DNA of 64,000 nt from assembly GCF_963583255.1 (NCBI RefSeq), contig NC_084806.1:14922317-14986316 (forward strand). Direction: 5' to 3'. Shown piece by piece: positions 11,949-22,261 of the stretch (position 1 is its first letter; the number at the start of each line of letters is the position of its first letter). This DNA comes from Pyrus communis. Lineage: Eukaryota > Streptophyta > Magnoliopsida > Rosales > Rosaceae. The notes beneath the pieces are model-generated. The model was not told where the DNA came from. It did no database searches and worked only from the letters and a program-made list of their open reading frames with translations. The translations under genes were made by a program, and so were the position numbers.

Positions 11949-13740
11949 AATACCCCCACACTTATCTTTTGCTAGTCCTCGAGCAAAACAAAACAAAAGA
12001 AACCAAAAACAAAACGACACTGAACAAGAAAAACTCAACCTAAACCTTCCAACAATCGTTTCAGGGATTTCCAATGCACATGACAAGTTAAAAATCATTA
12101 GTCCCATAGATTTTTGTCATCTTCACACTTAAGTACATTCTTAATCATAGTCACCACATACTATTTCACAATTAAGCATTTAAAACCATGTTTTGAATGT
12201 AGTAACATGCCTTAGAGAATTTCCTCAATTCCTTACTAGAATGCACTCTATTTTCACACAGATTTTTTGACTACACACCCTACACTAGTTATATGTGACA
12301 GATTGATGTAAACATGAAAGACTAGTATCTCACATATGTTATAACCAAGAAAGCATTTTCTGGATTTACGATAATGACATTGAATATGATCTCATGAATG
12401 GAATGCTACTACTTAGAATGAGAACCAGTGATTCCATAAGCTCATATCAATTCCAAACTCCACATTTTGAAACACATAACACTCAAGATAGAAGTTGAGG
12501 GTTGTAACGGGGCTAAGGGTAATGGTTTAACAAAGAAAGGTAAAGTAAAACAAAGGTTCTTAAAGCAGTAGTGAGCAAAGTATTGAATTTAGGCACTTAG
12601 AATTTCCTTTAGAACGCAAAAATCAACTTTGAACACCCAAGGGGAAGTCACACAAAACTTAGGGCCATATTCAACTTTTTTGGACCCTTTCTTCAACCAT
12701 CAATGCTCGTGAGTTCATTCTCACTTATTTTCACTCCTTTTCTTTCTTTTCTTCTTCTTTTTCTTTTGTATCTCAAAACATACATATAAACGTAAGAACA
12801 AACTTTTACTCCCCCACACTCATTTTCTTGCATAATGTAACTCAAAAGGAATTCATTTAAGTCATGCTCACTATACTTCAAGAACAAGGGTATAGGAAAG
12901 TCCTACTCTAGGCTAGGTAAGGGGTGATGTGGTTAGCAAAGAAAATAGGCTAAACGAGGCTCAACGGGGTTAAAACTAATATATACGAAATATGGGAAGT
13001 AAGGCTATTTGGCTATGGTGGCAATTACACAACTTCATCTTGATATATATTATGCAATTCAATGTCATGCTTTGAATGAAACGGATATAAGTTCTAGCAT
13101 TTAGTTCTATCATGATACAATTGCATTCTAAGTAGTAACCGAGCAAGGAATAATGAGATCATGCAACAACTTTAGAAAACAAAGAATCACAGAAAATAAC
13201 TCTCCAAAGAACGTTTAGGCTCAAGTCTCGCAAGGTTGTAGCGTTTGTTTGAGTTCCTTCCTTCAAGCATGTTACAAAAACGAATTTTTCTTTTATGATT
13301 GCATGTGATGTCATACATTATAACCATAACCAAGCATATACCAAGAGTAAATCAAACTTTCATCCACGTTTATAACTCTTTTTAACAGTCATGCAATTAC
13401 AAACCAAATCCTCATTATTGTGTTGGAAGGTACCCTAAGACACAAACACACAAAAACGACTCAAAACACTCTTTTTAGGTTTTTCAAAACATTTTTTTTC
13501 AAATTTTTATGTGATTTTCGGAGTTATAAAAACAAAACATACTAAAACACTCTAAAACAACTTAAAAACACCTTAAAACAGCAAGGAACAACATTTGAAG
13601 TAATGGGTGATAAAATCCCACGAATTTGCATTAACAACATTAGTTACCCCCCCACACTTAAATCAAACATTGTCCTCAATGTTTTAAGTATAGATTCACA
13701 CAAAACATAAGTAAGCACACAAAAAGCAACTAAACATACT
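11949..13740 (-). other. Element B 3' non-coding interior
   Basis: There is no ORF with recognisable domains. The polypurine tract adjoining the LTR reads (minus strand) AAGTGTGGGGGTATT. A second similar tract, AAGTGTGGGGGGG after GACAATGTTTGATT, lies at about 13643-13680 and resembles the end-of-pol signal seen in Athila-type elements. It may mark where the lost pol module was joined. The rest is AT-rich with CACTTTAA/AAAACA words. Confidence 0.6.
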
Positions 13741-14499
13741 AAACATGGCAAAATGTAAATAACAAAGAGAAGAGTTTAGGGACGCAAATCTGGTTATGGA
13801 GTGTAAATTCCATCTTCTCCTTGGTGATTGCATTGAGGCATTGATCTTGGTGATTCCACAGGCTTACTCTTGAACTGGGTTCCTCCCATCGTTGATTTTC
13901 CTTTGTGCTACTCTTGAACTGGGCTGCAGGATTCTTTTGGTCTCCCCCGAAGGTCTGAGCTTACCCCTTTTATCTGTTTCTTTGTTCAATCTTTGCAGGA
14001 GTAGTCCCTTCTCTGGAAGTGTATCAACCGTTGAAGATGACTACTCGAGAGCAACGCTAGGTAAGCAACCAGGAATAAATTCCAGGCAGTCGGATCCAGA
14101 TCGGAAGACTGACTCCAAGTGCCGGCTGATTGCTTCTTTCACTTTGCCATGCGAGTAAGAACAAGGACAAAGAAAAGGACAGGGAAAGAGCATGATATGA
14201 GATATTTTTGCTTTTGACCTTGATGATATGAGATACCTTTGCTTTTGAAGAAGCGGTGAATGAATCAGCACATGCTTCAATCCACCGTTTCCTCCTGGGT
14301 CATTTGTACTCCAGGTATCTGGTATCTTCTTTGGGGGAGAAAAAATTAAGTATTTCAAGAGGCTTTGCTGGGAGTGCGCCCTCAGAGGGGAGGAAGAGTT
14401 GGACATTTTCTTCAGGTCTGCCTTGCCATAAGAGACGAAGGTCGACATATATAGGGATTTCTTAATAGCAAGTGGTGGTGCTGTTCTTTCACCCGTGTC
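13741..14499 (+). other. Non-coding or unassigned stretch upstream of the captured ORF in element B
   Basis: It is more GC-balanced than its surroundings. The phrase CTTGAACTGGG occurs twice (about 13869 and 13912). Open frames exist on both strands (for example 13892-14158 plus and 14041-14448 minus) but I recognise no domain in them. It may be remnant gene sequence taken up together with the ORF at 14934. Confidence 0.4.
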
Positions 14500-14933
14500 G
14501 ACAAACGTCTCTTCGATTTCTGAACGGACGCCTCTTCGATTTCTGCACGACGCCCCTTCGATTTCTGAACGACACGTAGTAGTGCGTACGCGGCTCTGTC
14601 AGAGCTCTTTTGACAAAGTCGCACGCGTTTTCTGAAAAGCAGAGAAAGCGTCGCTGAAATTTACGCTTGTCGGCAAAAGTGTAGCTGCGATGATGACCTC
14701 CACGTGAACTTTTGACAAAGTTGAACGCGTTTTCTGAAAAGCCGCGAACGCGTCGCCGAACTTCACGCAGGAAAATCCGGATTTTTGAATCGGTGGTCGT
14801 GTCGCCTTGGCTTTTTATAGCGGTATCGATCACCACTACACGCACACTCTGAAGATTTCCCATTCTTGAAAATCGTCTCCGGCCCTTTGAAATTTAACTC
14901 CATCCACCCCTTCTGTTTGAACACCTTTGAAAA
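14500..14933 (+). promoter_or_regulatory. Promoter-like region with repeated CGCG-containing boxes and a TATA box
   Basis: Three units of about 22 bp (CTTCGATTTCTG core) lie at 14510-14575. Two 59-bp direct repeats (TTTTGACAAAGT ... ACGCGTTTTCTGAAAAGC ...) lie at about 14608-14666 and 14710-14768, each with an ACGCGT/CGCGT core. A CACGTG box lies at 14701-14706. A TATA-like TTTTTATAG (14812-14820) precedes the ATG at 14934 by about 115 bp, leaving room for a leader of roughly 85 nt. The order is what a plant promoter looks like. The CGCG cores resemble published CAMTA/CGCG-box sites, but factor binding is inference. Confidence 0.5.
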
Positions 14934-15602
14934 ATGGCAAACCCATCGAACCTTAGCTTAGAATTGAGTCTCAGCAGTGATACGAGCGTGCCGCGTCAAG
15001 GTAACGTATGGCGCCCTTCTTTTTTATCTTCTAACGGTCTTCTTACAGGTGAAGACTCCGTGATGCAGGACGCCACAACAGCTACAATAGTAGCTAGGAA
15101 CCTCCTCACTCCAAAAGATAGTAGGCTGCTGTCAGGACGGTCCGATGAGTTGGCCGTTCAAGAGTCCCTCGCACTTAGTGTTCAGTGTGCGAGTTCTGTG
15201 TCCAACATGGGCCAACGCCTGCTTGCCCACTCCCGTCAGGTGGAATCATTGATGGCAGAGGTAGAAAGTCTTAAGCAAGAGATCCAACAGCTTAAGTACG
15301 AGAATAGAAGTTTGCACGTGCTTGCAAACAACTATTCGACGGGCATGAAGAGGAAGCTTGATGAGCTGCAAGAATCCAGTGGTCGAATTCAAAGTGACTG
15401 TCAAAGTGACCGTCAACGGCTTACTGCTTTCTTCCAGAGGCACATTTTTCCTGGCTCATCCAGCGTTTGGCCAAGTATTGAGGCCTCGAATGCTCTATCT
15501 TCGATGCCTCCTGCTCTGATGCCTTCTGCCCCGATGCCTTCTGCTCCGATGCCTTCCGCTCCGATGCCTCGTAGTGGGGCTTCACGTAAACAACTTTTGT
15601 GA
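14934..15602 (+). CDS. Coiled-coil ORF carried antisense inside element B (222 aa)
   Basis: The ORF begins in a good plant start context (GAAAAATGGC) and runs uninterrupted to a TGA. Residues about 1-90 are Ser/Leu/Thr-rich without a known domain. Residues about 95-165 form a strong coiled coil (RQVESLMAEVESLKQEIQQL, then MKRKLDELQESSGRIQ). The C-terminus has a short proline repeat (MPSAP three times, 15520-15565). I have seen similar LLAHSRQVE-type proteins annotated as uncharacterised in several plant genomes, which fits dispersal by transposons. It converges tail to tail with the gag-pro ORF that ends at 15739. No catalytic motif is visible and no function is claimed. It could be a captured host gene or the element's antisense ORF. 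Codons are intact, matching the young age of the element. Confidence 0.6.
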   Translation: MANPSNLSLELSLSSDTSVPRQGNVWRPSFLSSNGLLTGEDSVMQDATTATIVARNLLTPKDSRLLSGRSDELAVQESLALSVQCASSVSNMGQRLLAHSRQVESLMAEVESLKQEIQQLKYENRSLHVLANNYSTGMKRKLDELQESSGRIQSDCQSDRQRLTAFFQRHIFPGSSSVWPSIEASNALSSMPPALMPSAPMPSAPMPSAPMPRSGASRKQLL

Positions 15603-15738
15603 AGGCTCCATCATTCTGCCCTTTTTTTTTGTAATCAAATCGGAGATCAATGGACAGCTTTATTTTATTCAGTGTATTGGGTTGCCTCCCAAGTAGCGCT
15701 TTCTTTTACGTCTTACAGCCGGACGAAACCTTCATTTC
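15603..15738. other. Intergenic gap between convergent ORFs in element B
   Basis: This 136-bp AT-rich gap (TTTTTTTTTGTAATC at about 15622) separates two converging reading frames. It could hold polyadenylation signals for the plus-strand ORF. No motif is decisive. Confidence 0.35.
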
Positions 15739-17103
15739 TCACTTAGAGCCCACGGCATGCAATGGGATCTCCTCCATAACATGATCCTTCATTTCTATGC
15801 CATTTGTAATGACCGTTTCTAGTGCATCGCCATGTAATTGATCAATGTGTGCCTGCGCCAAAGAATCAAGAATATCAATAGAGAAACATGAGTGATCATC
15901 ATTAGGAAATCTCATAGTTTCAGAAATATTAAAATCAATCACTTCCCCATCGAATTCCATTGTTAAAGTGCCTTTAAACACGTCTATCTTAGTTCGGGCC
16001 GTCTTCATGAATGGCCTCCCAAGAAGAATCGGCAAGGATGGAGCATGGGTGGTTTCCTCCATTTCAAGGACATAGAAATCCGCCGGGAAGATCAAATTAT
16101 TCACCTGCACTAAGACATCTTCCAATACGCCCTTTGGATAGGCATTAGATCTATCGGCCAACTGAATAATCACACCATCATTTTTCAATTCACCAAGGTT
16201 CATTGAGGCATAAATAGAGTATGGCATGACGTTAATTGAAGCTCCTAAGTCTAACATAGCATGTTCGAACTTAGTTTGACAAATAATACAAGGGATTGTA
16301 AAGCTACCTGGATCTTTGCATTTAGGTGGTAGTTTCCTTTGTAGCACTGCAGACACATTCTCACTTACCTGGACCACCTCCTTGTTTGAAATCCTCTTCC
16401 TCGTTGTGCAAAGCTCTTTTAAGAACTTGGCATACTTAGGGACTTGCTTGATTGCATCAAGGAGCGGAATGTTGACTTGAACTTTCCTAAAGGTTTCCAG
16501 AATGTCCTTTTCACTCTCCTCCTTCTTTGATTGCCTAAACCTGCTAGGAAAGGGCACGTTTAGTGGAATAGAACTTGACAAAGTCGAATTTGGACTTACC
16601 TTAGGCATGTTGGACGGTTTTGGCACAATAGGGGACTGCGGCAAAGTTTCTTTCACCCTTGCCGTGGCCTTCTTTGCTTGTTCCTCCTCTTCTTGTAGCA
16701 ACATGTCCTCTTCTTGACTTGTTTTGGACGGCCTTGGGGTGGTTCCGACCTCCTTACCACTTCTCAACATGATTGCCTTGGCAGATTCGAACCCTCCCTT
16801 TGGATTGACAATTGTTGAGCTAGAGAGCTTGCCTTGGTCTCGGAATTGTCCTACAAACTCCGCAATTTGCCCAATTTGTTTCTCCAAGTGATCCACCCTT
16901 TTGTCTTGGTTTTGCATGGCTTTGGTTTGATTCTCTTGCCCCTGAGACAAATTGTTAAGTATCTTAAGAAGTGTTTCATTGTCCAACGACGTACCTTGAT
17001 TGTTTTGGGCAGGTTGTGCTTGGTTTAAATTGGAGCCGAATGGCCTCCTTGTTGGTAAGGTTGTTGAGGCTCCCTCCACTTGAAGTTTGGATGGTCTCTC
17101 CAA
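15739..17103 (-). pseudogene. Gag C-terminus and aspartic protease of element B
   Basis: This 454-residue frame follows the gag ORF in another frame, overlapping it by 79 bases. It holds a coiled stretch (DKRVDHLEKQIGQIAEFVGQ), the phrase NPKGGFESAKAIMLRSGKE typical of Athila-like gag, a Lys/Glu/Pro linker, and a retropepsin of about 130 residues. The active site reads MLDLGASINVMPYS (DLGAS in place of D[ST]GAS) and the second motif reads PILLGRPFMKTA. The protein stops at VGSK with no RT following. It would process Gag in particles. The frame change against gag at 17025-17103 is either a recent 1-base indel or an expression frameshift. One substitution in the active-site triad position (T to L) is common in these elements. 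Confidence 0.85.
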
Positions 17104-18200
17104 CCCGGATTGTATGTATTAGAATATGGATCATTCCTTGGTTGATTTTGGCTTGGAAATCCAATGGCGTTTGCACTCTCCCACCCACCATTCTCAATCA
17201 ATTGAGGGCACTTTTCTGAAGGATGACCTTGAATAGAACATACGCCACATACAATTGGACTTTGGATCTTCATTCCTTCGGCCATCTGAGACACAAGAGA
17301 AGTAAGATTAGCTACTTGAGTTTGAAGGTCGGATTGAGAACTTACCTCATTCACTTGTTGCCGTGGGGGGTCCCTTTGCCCAAGTCCTTCATATTGTTGT
17401 GCATTTAGAGCACGGTTTGCAATTAGGGTCTTGGCTGCCATTGGTGTTTTGTCCACCAATGCACCTCCCGCCGAAGCATCGAGCATTTGCCTTTCAATGG
17501 GAAGAAGGCCCTCATAGAAGTATTGAAGGAGAAGCTCCTCCTTCATTTGATGTTGAGGACATGATGCAACAAGGGCTTTAAAACGCTCGTAGTATGCCGG
17601 AAAAGATTCTCCTTGACTTTGTTGGATTCCGCTAATTTTCTTCCTTAAGAGAATGACTTTTGAAGTAGGGAAGAACTTCTCCAAGAACGCTCTCTTCATG
17701 CTCTCCCAAGAAGTAACGGTCCCGGGTGCCAATTCATAAAGCCAATCCTTAGCCTTTTCCACAAGAGAGAATGGAAAAGCCTTTATCATCAGAATGTTCC
17801 CATCAACATTTATGGGTGTCATGCTCGAACAAACAACCTCGAACTCCTTGAGATGCTTGTTGGGATCTTCCATGGAAAACCCATGGTATTTCGGAATGTG
17901 GTGCAACAAGCTTGACTTCAACTCGAATTCATCAGTCTTGCCTTGGGCAGCCTCGGGGTATTGAATGTAAAGAGGGGCTGCATTGGCCAAACCCGAGGCA
18001 GAAAGCTCTTTGATGGTTCGATTGTCCATGGCCATGGTTGGTACTTCTTCTTTAACCCAATCTGTGGCTTCCTCTTCTACTTCAGGTTCGGGACTAGGAG
18101 GATTAGACTCTTGCAATTTCTTGTTCCTTCTCAAAGTCCTCTCGAAATCACCGTCAAAGTCGGAGATATGCTCACGAATAGGTTGTGAGCTACGGGTCAT
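17025..18200 (-). CDS. gag: Gag of element B (391 aa, Athila-like)
   Basis: The ATG at 18200 lies about 190 bp after the primer-binding site. Residues about 60-80 carry the conserved TIKELSASGLANAAPLYIQY segment. Residues 95-260 are the Retrotrans_gag domain with KAKDWLYELAPGTVTSWESM, FLEKFFPTSK and QYFYEGLLPIERQMLDAS. A zinc knuckle, CGVCSIQGHPSEKCP, lies near residue 330. Gag would assemble the cytoplasmic particle that packages element RNA. The frame is open throughout, in keeping with the young LTRs. It ends shortly after a QQPYQQGG stretch, where the reading shifts into the protease frame. As the element lacks pol, this intact gag may be the only protein it contributes to mobilisation, with enzymes supplied by an autonomous relative. 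Confidence 0.88.
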   Translation of the reverse strand: MTRSSQPIREHISDFDGDFERTLRRNKKLQESNPPSPEPEVEEEATDWVKEEVPTMAMDNRTIKELSASGLANAAPLYIQYPEAAQGKTDEFELKSSLLHHIPKYHGFSMEDPNKHLKEFEVVCSSMTPINVDGNILMIKAFPFSLVEKAKDWLYELAPGTVTSWESMKRAFLEKFFPTSKVILLRKKISGIQQSQGESFPAYYERFKALVASCPQHQMKEELLLQYFYEGLLPIERQMLDASAGGALVDKTPMAAKTLIANRALNAQQYEGLGQRDPPRQQVNEVSSQSDLQTQVANLTSLVSQMAEGMKIQSPIVCGVCSIQGHPSEKCPQLIENGGWESANAIGFPSQNQPRNDPYSNTYNPGWRDHPNFKWREPQQPYQQGGHSAPI

Positions 18201-18386
18201 AAACTAGTACCTACACACAAAAGTAAACAAGATAAATAACCAACTTAATAGACTTGGCACAAGTAAGAAAACAAGTTGCCACACACGGCACAAAAACAAA
18301 ACACATACACACGGTGCAAAAATTAAAACAAAACAGAAACTAAACAATTTAAACAAGACTCAAGACAAGGGATTAGCAATTTTGCC

Positions 18387-18406
18387 AATCCCCGGCAACG
18401 GCGCCA
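18387..18406 (-). other. Primer-binding site of element B (tRNA-Asp type)
   Basis: On the minus strand, TGGCGCCGTTGCCGGGGATT begins a few bases after the right LTR. This is complementary to the 3' end of plant tRNA-Asp(GUC), which ends in GATCCCCGGCAACGGCGCCA. It sets the element's orientation as minus and identifies the right LTR as the 5' LTR. Confidence 0.85.
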
Positions 18407-18411
18407 AAATT

Positions 18412-21099
18412 TGATGCGAGATTTATACGCGCACAAATTAAACCCTCTTTTTGACAATTGTAGTATAAGTATAAGTAGGGATCGTTCTGGACCGGGGATT
18501 AGGAGGGATTGCAAATCACTTGGATTTGACTCAAAAACGTAAAAACATAATATAAAACACTATACTAGACTCAAATTATGCAAAACTTAACAACGTAATA
18601 TAAAGTTTAAAACACTTAAACTAAACTCAAAGAATGCAAAACTAAACAAACGTAAAATACTTAAAATAAATCAAATGATTAAGACTTAACAAAAGATGGG
18701 GGGGATTGAGTTTGATTTGACGAGAATAAAATGCACAAATTGTAATTAAAGGCAAAACGTAAATATGAATGCGATGAAAATATGGATGATGGAATAGCCA
18801 AGGGGTTCTTCTCCACACATGTTACACTTGCATACAAGATTGATTCTCAGTTGGTCTTTCGATAAATTATGAAACTCAACGCCCCGGGTCAATTAGGTAC
18901 GCTTAAATTAACCGTCAAGTTTTCCTTAAGTTAATGAATTGGATGGGTTTGCGCAACGCAATTCACAACATTCTCCAAAAGTCCTTTACGTGAAAAGCAC
19001 AATAAAGATACAATCAAAGATCATTAAGCATTATGAAAACTATAAGTGTTGACGAGGCATTCGTTACTATGGAATACGCATGAAACTTATGCCAAGAATT
19101 TGTTTAACGCAATTGTTTATAAGCAACCTCCACTACTTGTGAATATAAGTTTGTAACTATTAGGTGAAACTCACTTATATTCTAGCGTCATATTCATGTA
19201 TGAAAATTAAGCGCGCATTCTTAATAAACATTCATAAATAAGTTATCAATCAAACGGTTAAACAAATTGAATCCACAACTTATGAAATTCCAACGAAAGT
19301 AATCAATTCATATTGCAAGTATAAACATAGTTTCGAATCACCCCCTAGCTAAAGGGGGTTTAGTTCTTCATAACTTTGAAATCAAAGGAACACCTAAACA
19401 TTCCAACAACTCAAACTTGAATTGTATGAACGTTTAGGCACTCTTCTCTTCCATTCCTCATACGTACAAAACAAAGAGAATTGAATTTAAACATTGAAAT
19501 CGAAGAAACACCTAAACATTCCAACAACTCAAACTTGAATTGTATGAATGTTTAGGCACTATTTTCTTCCTCGTTGTTGTAGCACAAGGTCTAAGGTGAG
19601 CTTTGGGGATTATGGATGATGTAGAATGATAGGTTTTGTGGAAGAAAGAAGGAAGTGATGGTGTTTGGATTGGGAGGGAATGCACGGCACAAGGGAGTGG
19701 TTTTGTGTTGTGTGTTGTGTTGTGAATGGAATGGGTTGTGCACGGCATTGAGTGTGGATGAGCTGGAAATGCATGTGTGTGCATGTGAAAGCTGCCAAGA
19801 TGCATGTGAAAGTGTATGAATGTGCACGGCATGGGTTGTTGATTTTCTGGAATTGAATTAAAGGATGCATGTGGCTGCAAGGTGTGGTGAATGATGATGA
19901 ATGCATGTGAATGAAGTGGATTTTCTGATGGAATGTGCACGGCAATTAGTGGTGGATGGGAGTGCATGTGGATTAAAGCTAGGTTGAATTAATATGTGAG
20001 TTGGATATGTGGCTGAAATAAACAAAGAGTGAGGGGAATGATATGCACGGTTTTGGGAGAAAGGTGAATGATTGTGCATGTTTTGCACGGCAAAGGGGAA
20101 TGGGTGATGTGTGATTGAATGATTAAAGTGCATGTGGGTTGTTTTAAAGGATGGAATGCATGTGAATATGCTGGAAATGTAAGGAACTCACGGCATGGGC
20201 TTGTTGTTGGTGAAAATGTGGCTGAATGGTTTAATTAATGGGAGTGTATGTTTGAATGATTAAAGGGACATGTGGGGGTGGAAATGATGAATGAAATGCA
20301 TGTGAATGACAGCTAGATATGTTGATGAATGCATGTGACTTGTTTGTGGTGAGTGATGGCAGATTGTGTGGGTGAGTGATTAGGTTGGAAATGCATGTGG
20401 AGTGCATGGTTGTGTTGAATTAAAGAATGGGAATGCAATCTGAAATGCATGTGAATTATGTTGGAAAGAAGGGGAAGTCACGGCACAAAGGTGAATGGGT
20501 GATGTGTGAATGTGGTTGAATGATTAAAGTGTAAATGTGGGTTAATTAATTAAGTGTATGATATGATAAGTGAATGATATGATAAGTGAATGATAAGTGT
20601 ATGATATGATAAGTGGTGAATGATAAGTGGTGAATGATAAGTGATATGATATGTGGTGATGATAAGTGATAAGTGGTGATGATAAGTAATGAGTGGTGAT
20701 GATAAGTAATGGGTGGTGATGATAAGTAATGGGAGCATGTGGGTTAACTAATGAAGGAAATGCATGTGCAATGACAATGTGTTAGAATGGATGTGTGTTA
20801 TGCATGGCATGATTGGGATTAGGAAAGGTTTAAATGTCCTAAAACTAAAGAGAACAAGGTTCCAACACTTTGGTCTTCAATTAGGTCTTCAATTTCGTCC
20901 AACACTTTGGCTCCAAGCATAAGCTATCCATCCTTAGCCCAAAAGTGCTCCAAAAGTCTCCAAAATGCATCTTTTTGCTCTTTTAGCCCTTTGGACCTAC
21001 AAACACACGAAAATAGCTTAAAGTACTAAAATAACTAAAGAAACATAACGTAAATGCACGAGAACAAGCCATTTAAGTCGCATGAATATGCTCCTATCA
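18412..21099 (-). repeat. Element B LTR, right copy (5' LTR in element orientation)
   Basis: This 2688-bp copy is 30 bp longer than the left LTR. The difference comes from two extra short units (TGATATGATAAGTGAA and TGGTGAATGATAAG) in the GATAAGTG array at about 20560-20720. Otherwise it matches the left copy apart from a few single-base differences. It should contain the element promoter, reading leftward. Confidence 0.92.
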
Positions 21100-21104
21100 G
21101 AATT

Positions 21105-22021
21105 CACGCCTAGCCTAGGTGTCATAACAAAGCGGCCTAACGACGCCTAGGAGGCAGCCAAGCACACCTTAGCCATGCTTGCTCCACCCAATGGAGACTT
21201 CTGGCATTTGCATGTCGATGGCGCATCCAACTACAAGGGTTCGAGAGTAAGTATGGTCCGTGTCACCTAGATGATTCGATGCTCGAGCAGGTGATCACTT
21301 TAGGCTTCAAAGCATCGAACAACGAAGCAGAGTATGAGGCCCTACTAGTAGGCCTCTGAATGGTAAATGACTTAACGATAAAGAAACTAGCAATTTATTC
21401 CAATTCTCAGCTAATCACTAACCAGACTACTGAGGAGTACACAGCGAAAAATCCAAACATGACGCAATACCTATAGAAGGTACGAAAGCAACTTGAGGCA
21501 TTTCAGACTTATAATCTCACTCAAGTTTCGCGGGCAGACAACACTCATGCAGATGCACTAGCTAGCTTAGGCTTCGCCCTTGACCACCAACTCAAACGCT
21601 CTAAAATGGCAAAGTCCCATTATAGATTACCTGGTTAATGTCACACTCCCCACGGAAAGGTTGAAGTCTAGAAAGCTCCAAACGAATGTAGCACACTACT
21701 ACATATGGAACAAAATTCTTGTCCGAAGATCTTACATTGGTTCACATTTTCACTGCCTAACGCCTCCCGACGACCTAAAGGTTCTAAGTTCAATCCACGA
21801 AGGTGTATGTTGAAATCTCTCTGGAGGCTGATCCTTAGCACAAAAGGCTCTTAACACGGGCTACTATTGGCCTACTATGCATCGAGACGCTAAGGAATTA
21901 ATACAAAAGTGCGACAGCTGCCAATGTCACAAAAGTGCGACGCTAAGGAATTAATACAAAAGGCTCTTAACGCGGGCTACTACTGGGCTACTACTAGCCT
22001 ACTATGCATCAAGACGCTAAG
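21105..22021 (+). pseudogene. RNase H (second) and N-terminal integrase of element A copy 1
   Basis: After the GAATT duplication the element A reading resumes. WHLHVDGASNYKGS (about 21202-21243) is the catalytic start of the archaeal-type RNase H found in TAT elements. Frame 21580-21813 then carries the integrase entry with YIWNKILVRRSYIGSHFHCL. The H2C2 zinc-binding end CDSCQCHK follows at about 21911. The stretch 21840-21909 is repeated with changes at 21957-22021. Integrase ends there, at the palindrome, so the catalytic core is missing from this copy. Confidence 0.7.
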
Positions 22022-22261
22022 GAATTCATATCACATATATGTTCATGGCTTTGAATTCACCTCTAACTAAAACAAATTTAGTTCCTCATGTTCACAAAAC
22101 AAAGATAATTAAACTTAAACATTAAAAACAAAGATAGAATTCACCTCTATCTTTGTTTTTAATGTTTAAGTTTAATTATCTTTGTTTTGCGAACATGAGG
22201 AACTAAATTCATTTTAGTTAGAGGTGAATTCAAAGCCATGAACATATATGTGATATGAATT
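22022..22261. repeat. Near-perfect palindrome, about 115-bp arms and 9-nt loop
   Basis: Left arm 22022-22137 and right arm 22147-22261 are inverted copies with only about three mismatches; the loop is AATTCACCT. The right arm is continuous with an LTR fragment related to the element B LTR, so the left arm is an inverted duplication of the end of that fragment. It could form a long hairpin in DNA or RNA. Confidence 0.9.

Larger units (their letters stand above)
9291..21099 (-). mobile_element. Element B: young non-autonomous Athila-like Gypsy element (gag-pro only)
   Basis: Two near-identical LTRs (9291-11948 and 18412-21099) start TGATGCGAG and end CTCCTATCA on the plus strand, and a perfect 5-bp duplication GAATT flanks them (9286-9290 and 21100-21104). 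The element reads on the minus strand: tRNA-Asp-type primer site at 18387-18406, gag (18200-17025), protease (17103-15739) and a polypurine tract GTGTGGGGGTATT against the left LTR (about 11948-11962). The 6.46-kb interior has no RT, RNase H or integrase motif, so it must be mobilised in trans. This fits the published class of gag-only large non-autonomous elements (TR-GAG/LARD types). An unrelated ORF with a promoter-like region occupies the plus strand at 14500-15602. Only a handful of differences separate the LTRs, so the insertion is recent. Confidence 0.9.

Noticed and set aside
14041..14863. Minus-strand frames opposite the captured ORF promoter
   Set aside because: Low-complexity Arg/Ser frames overlap the 22-bp and 59-bp repeats, with no domain. 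They read as shadows of repeated DNA.
18387..18406. tRNA-Asp gene
   Set aside because: Only the last 20 bases complementary to the tRNA 3' end are present, directly beside an LTR, so it is a primer-binding site.
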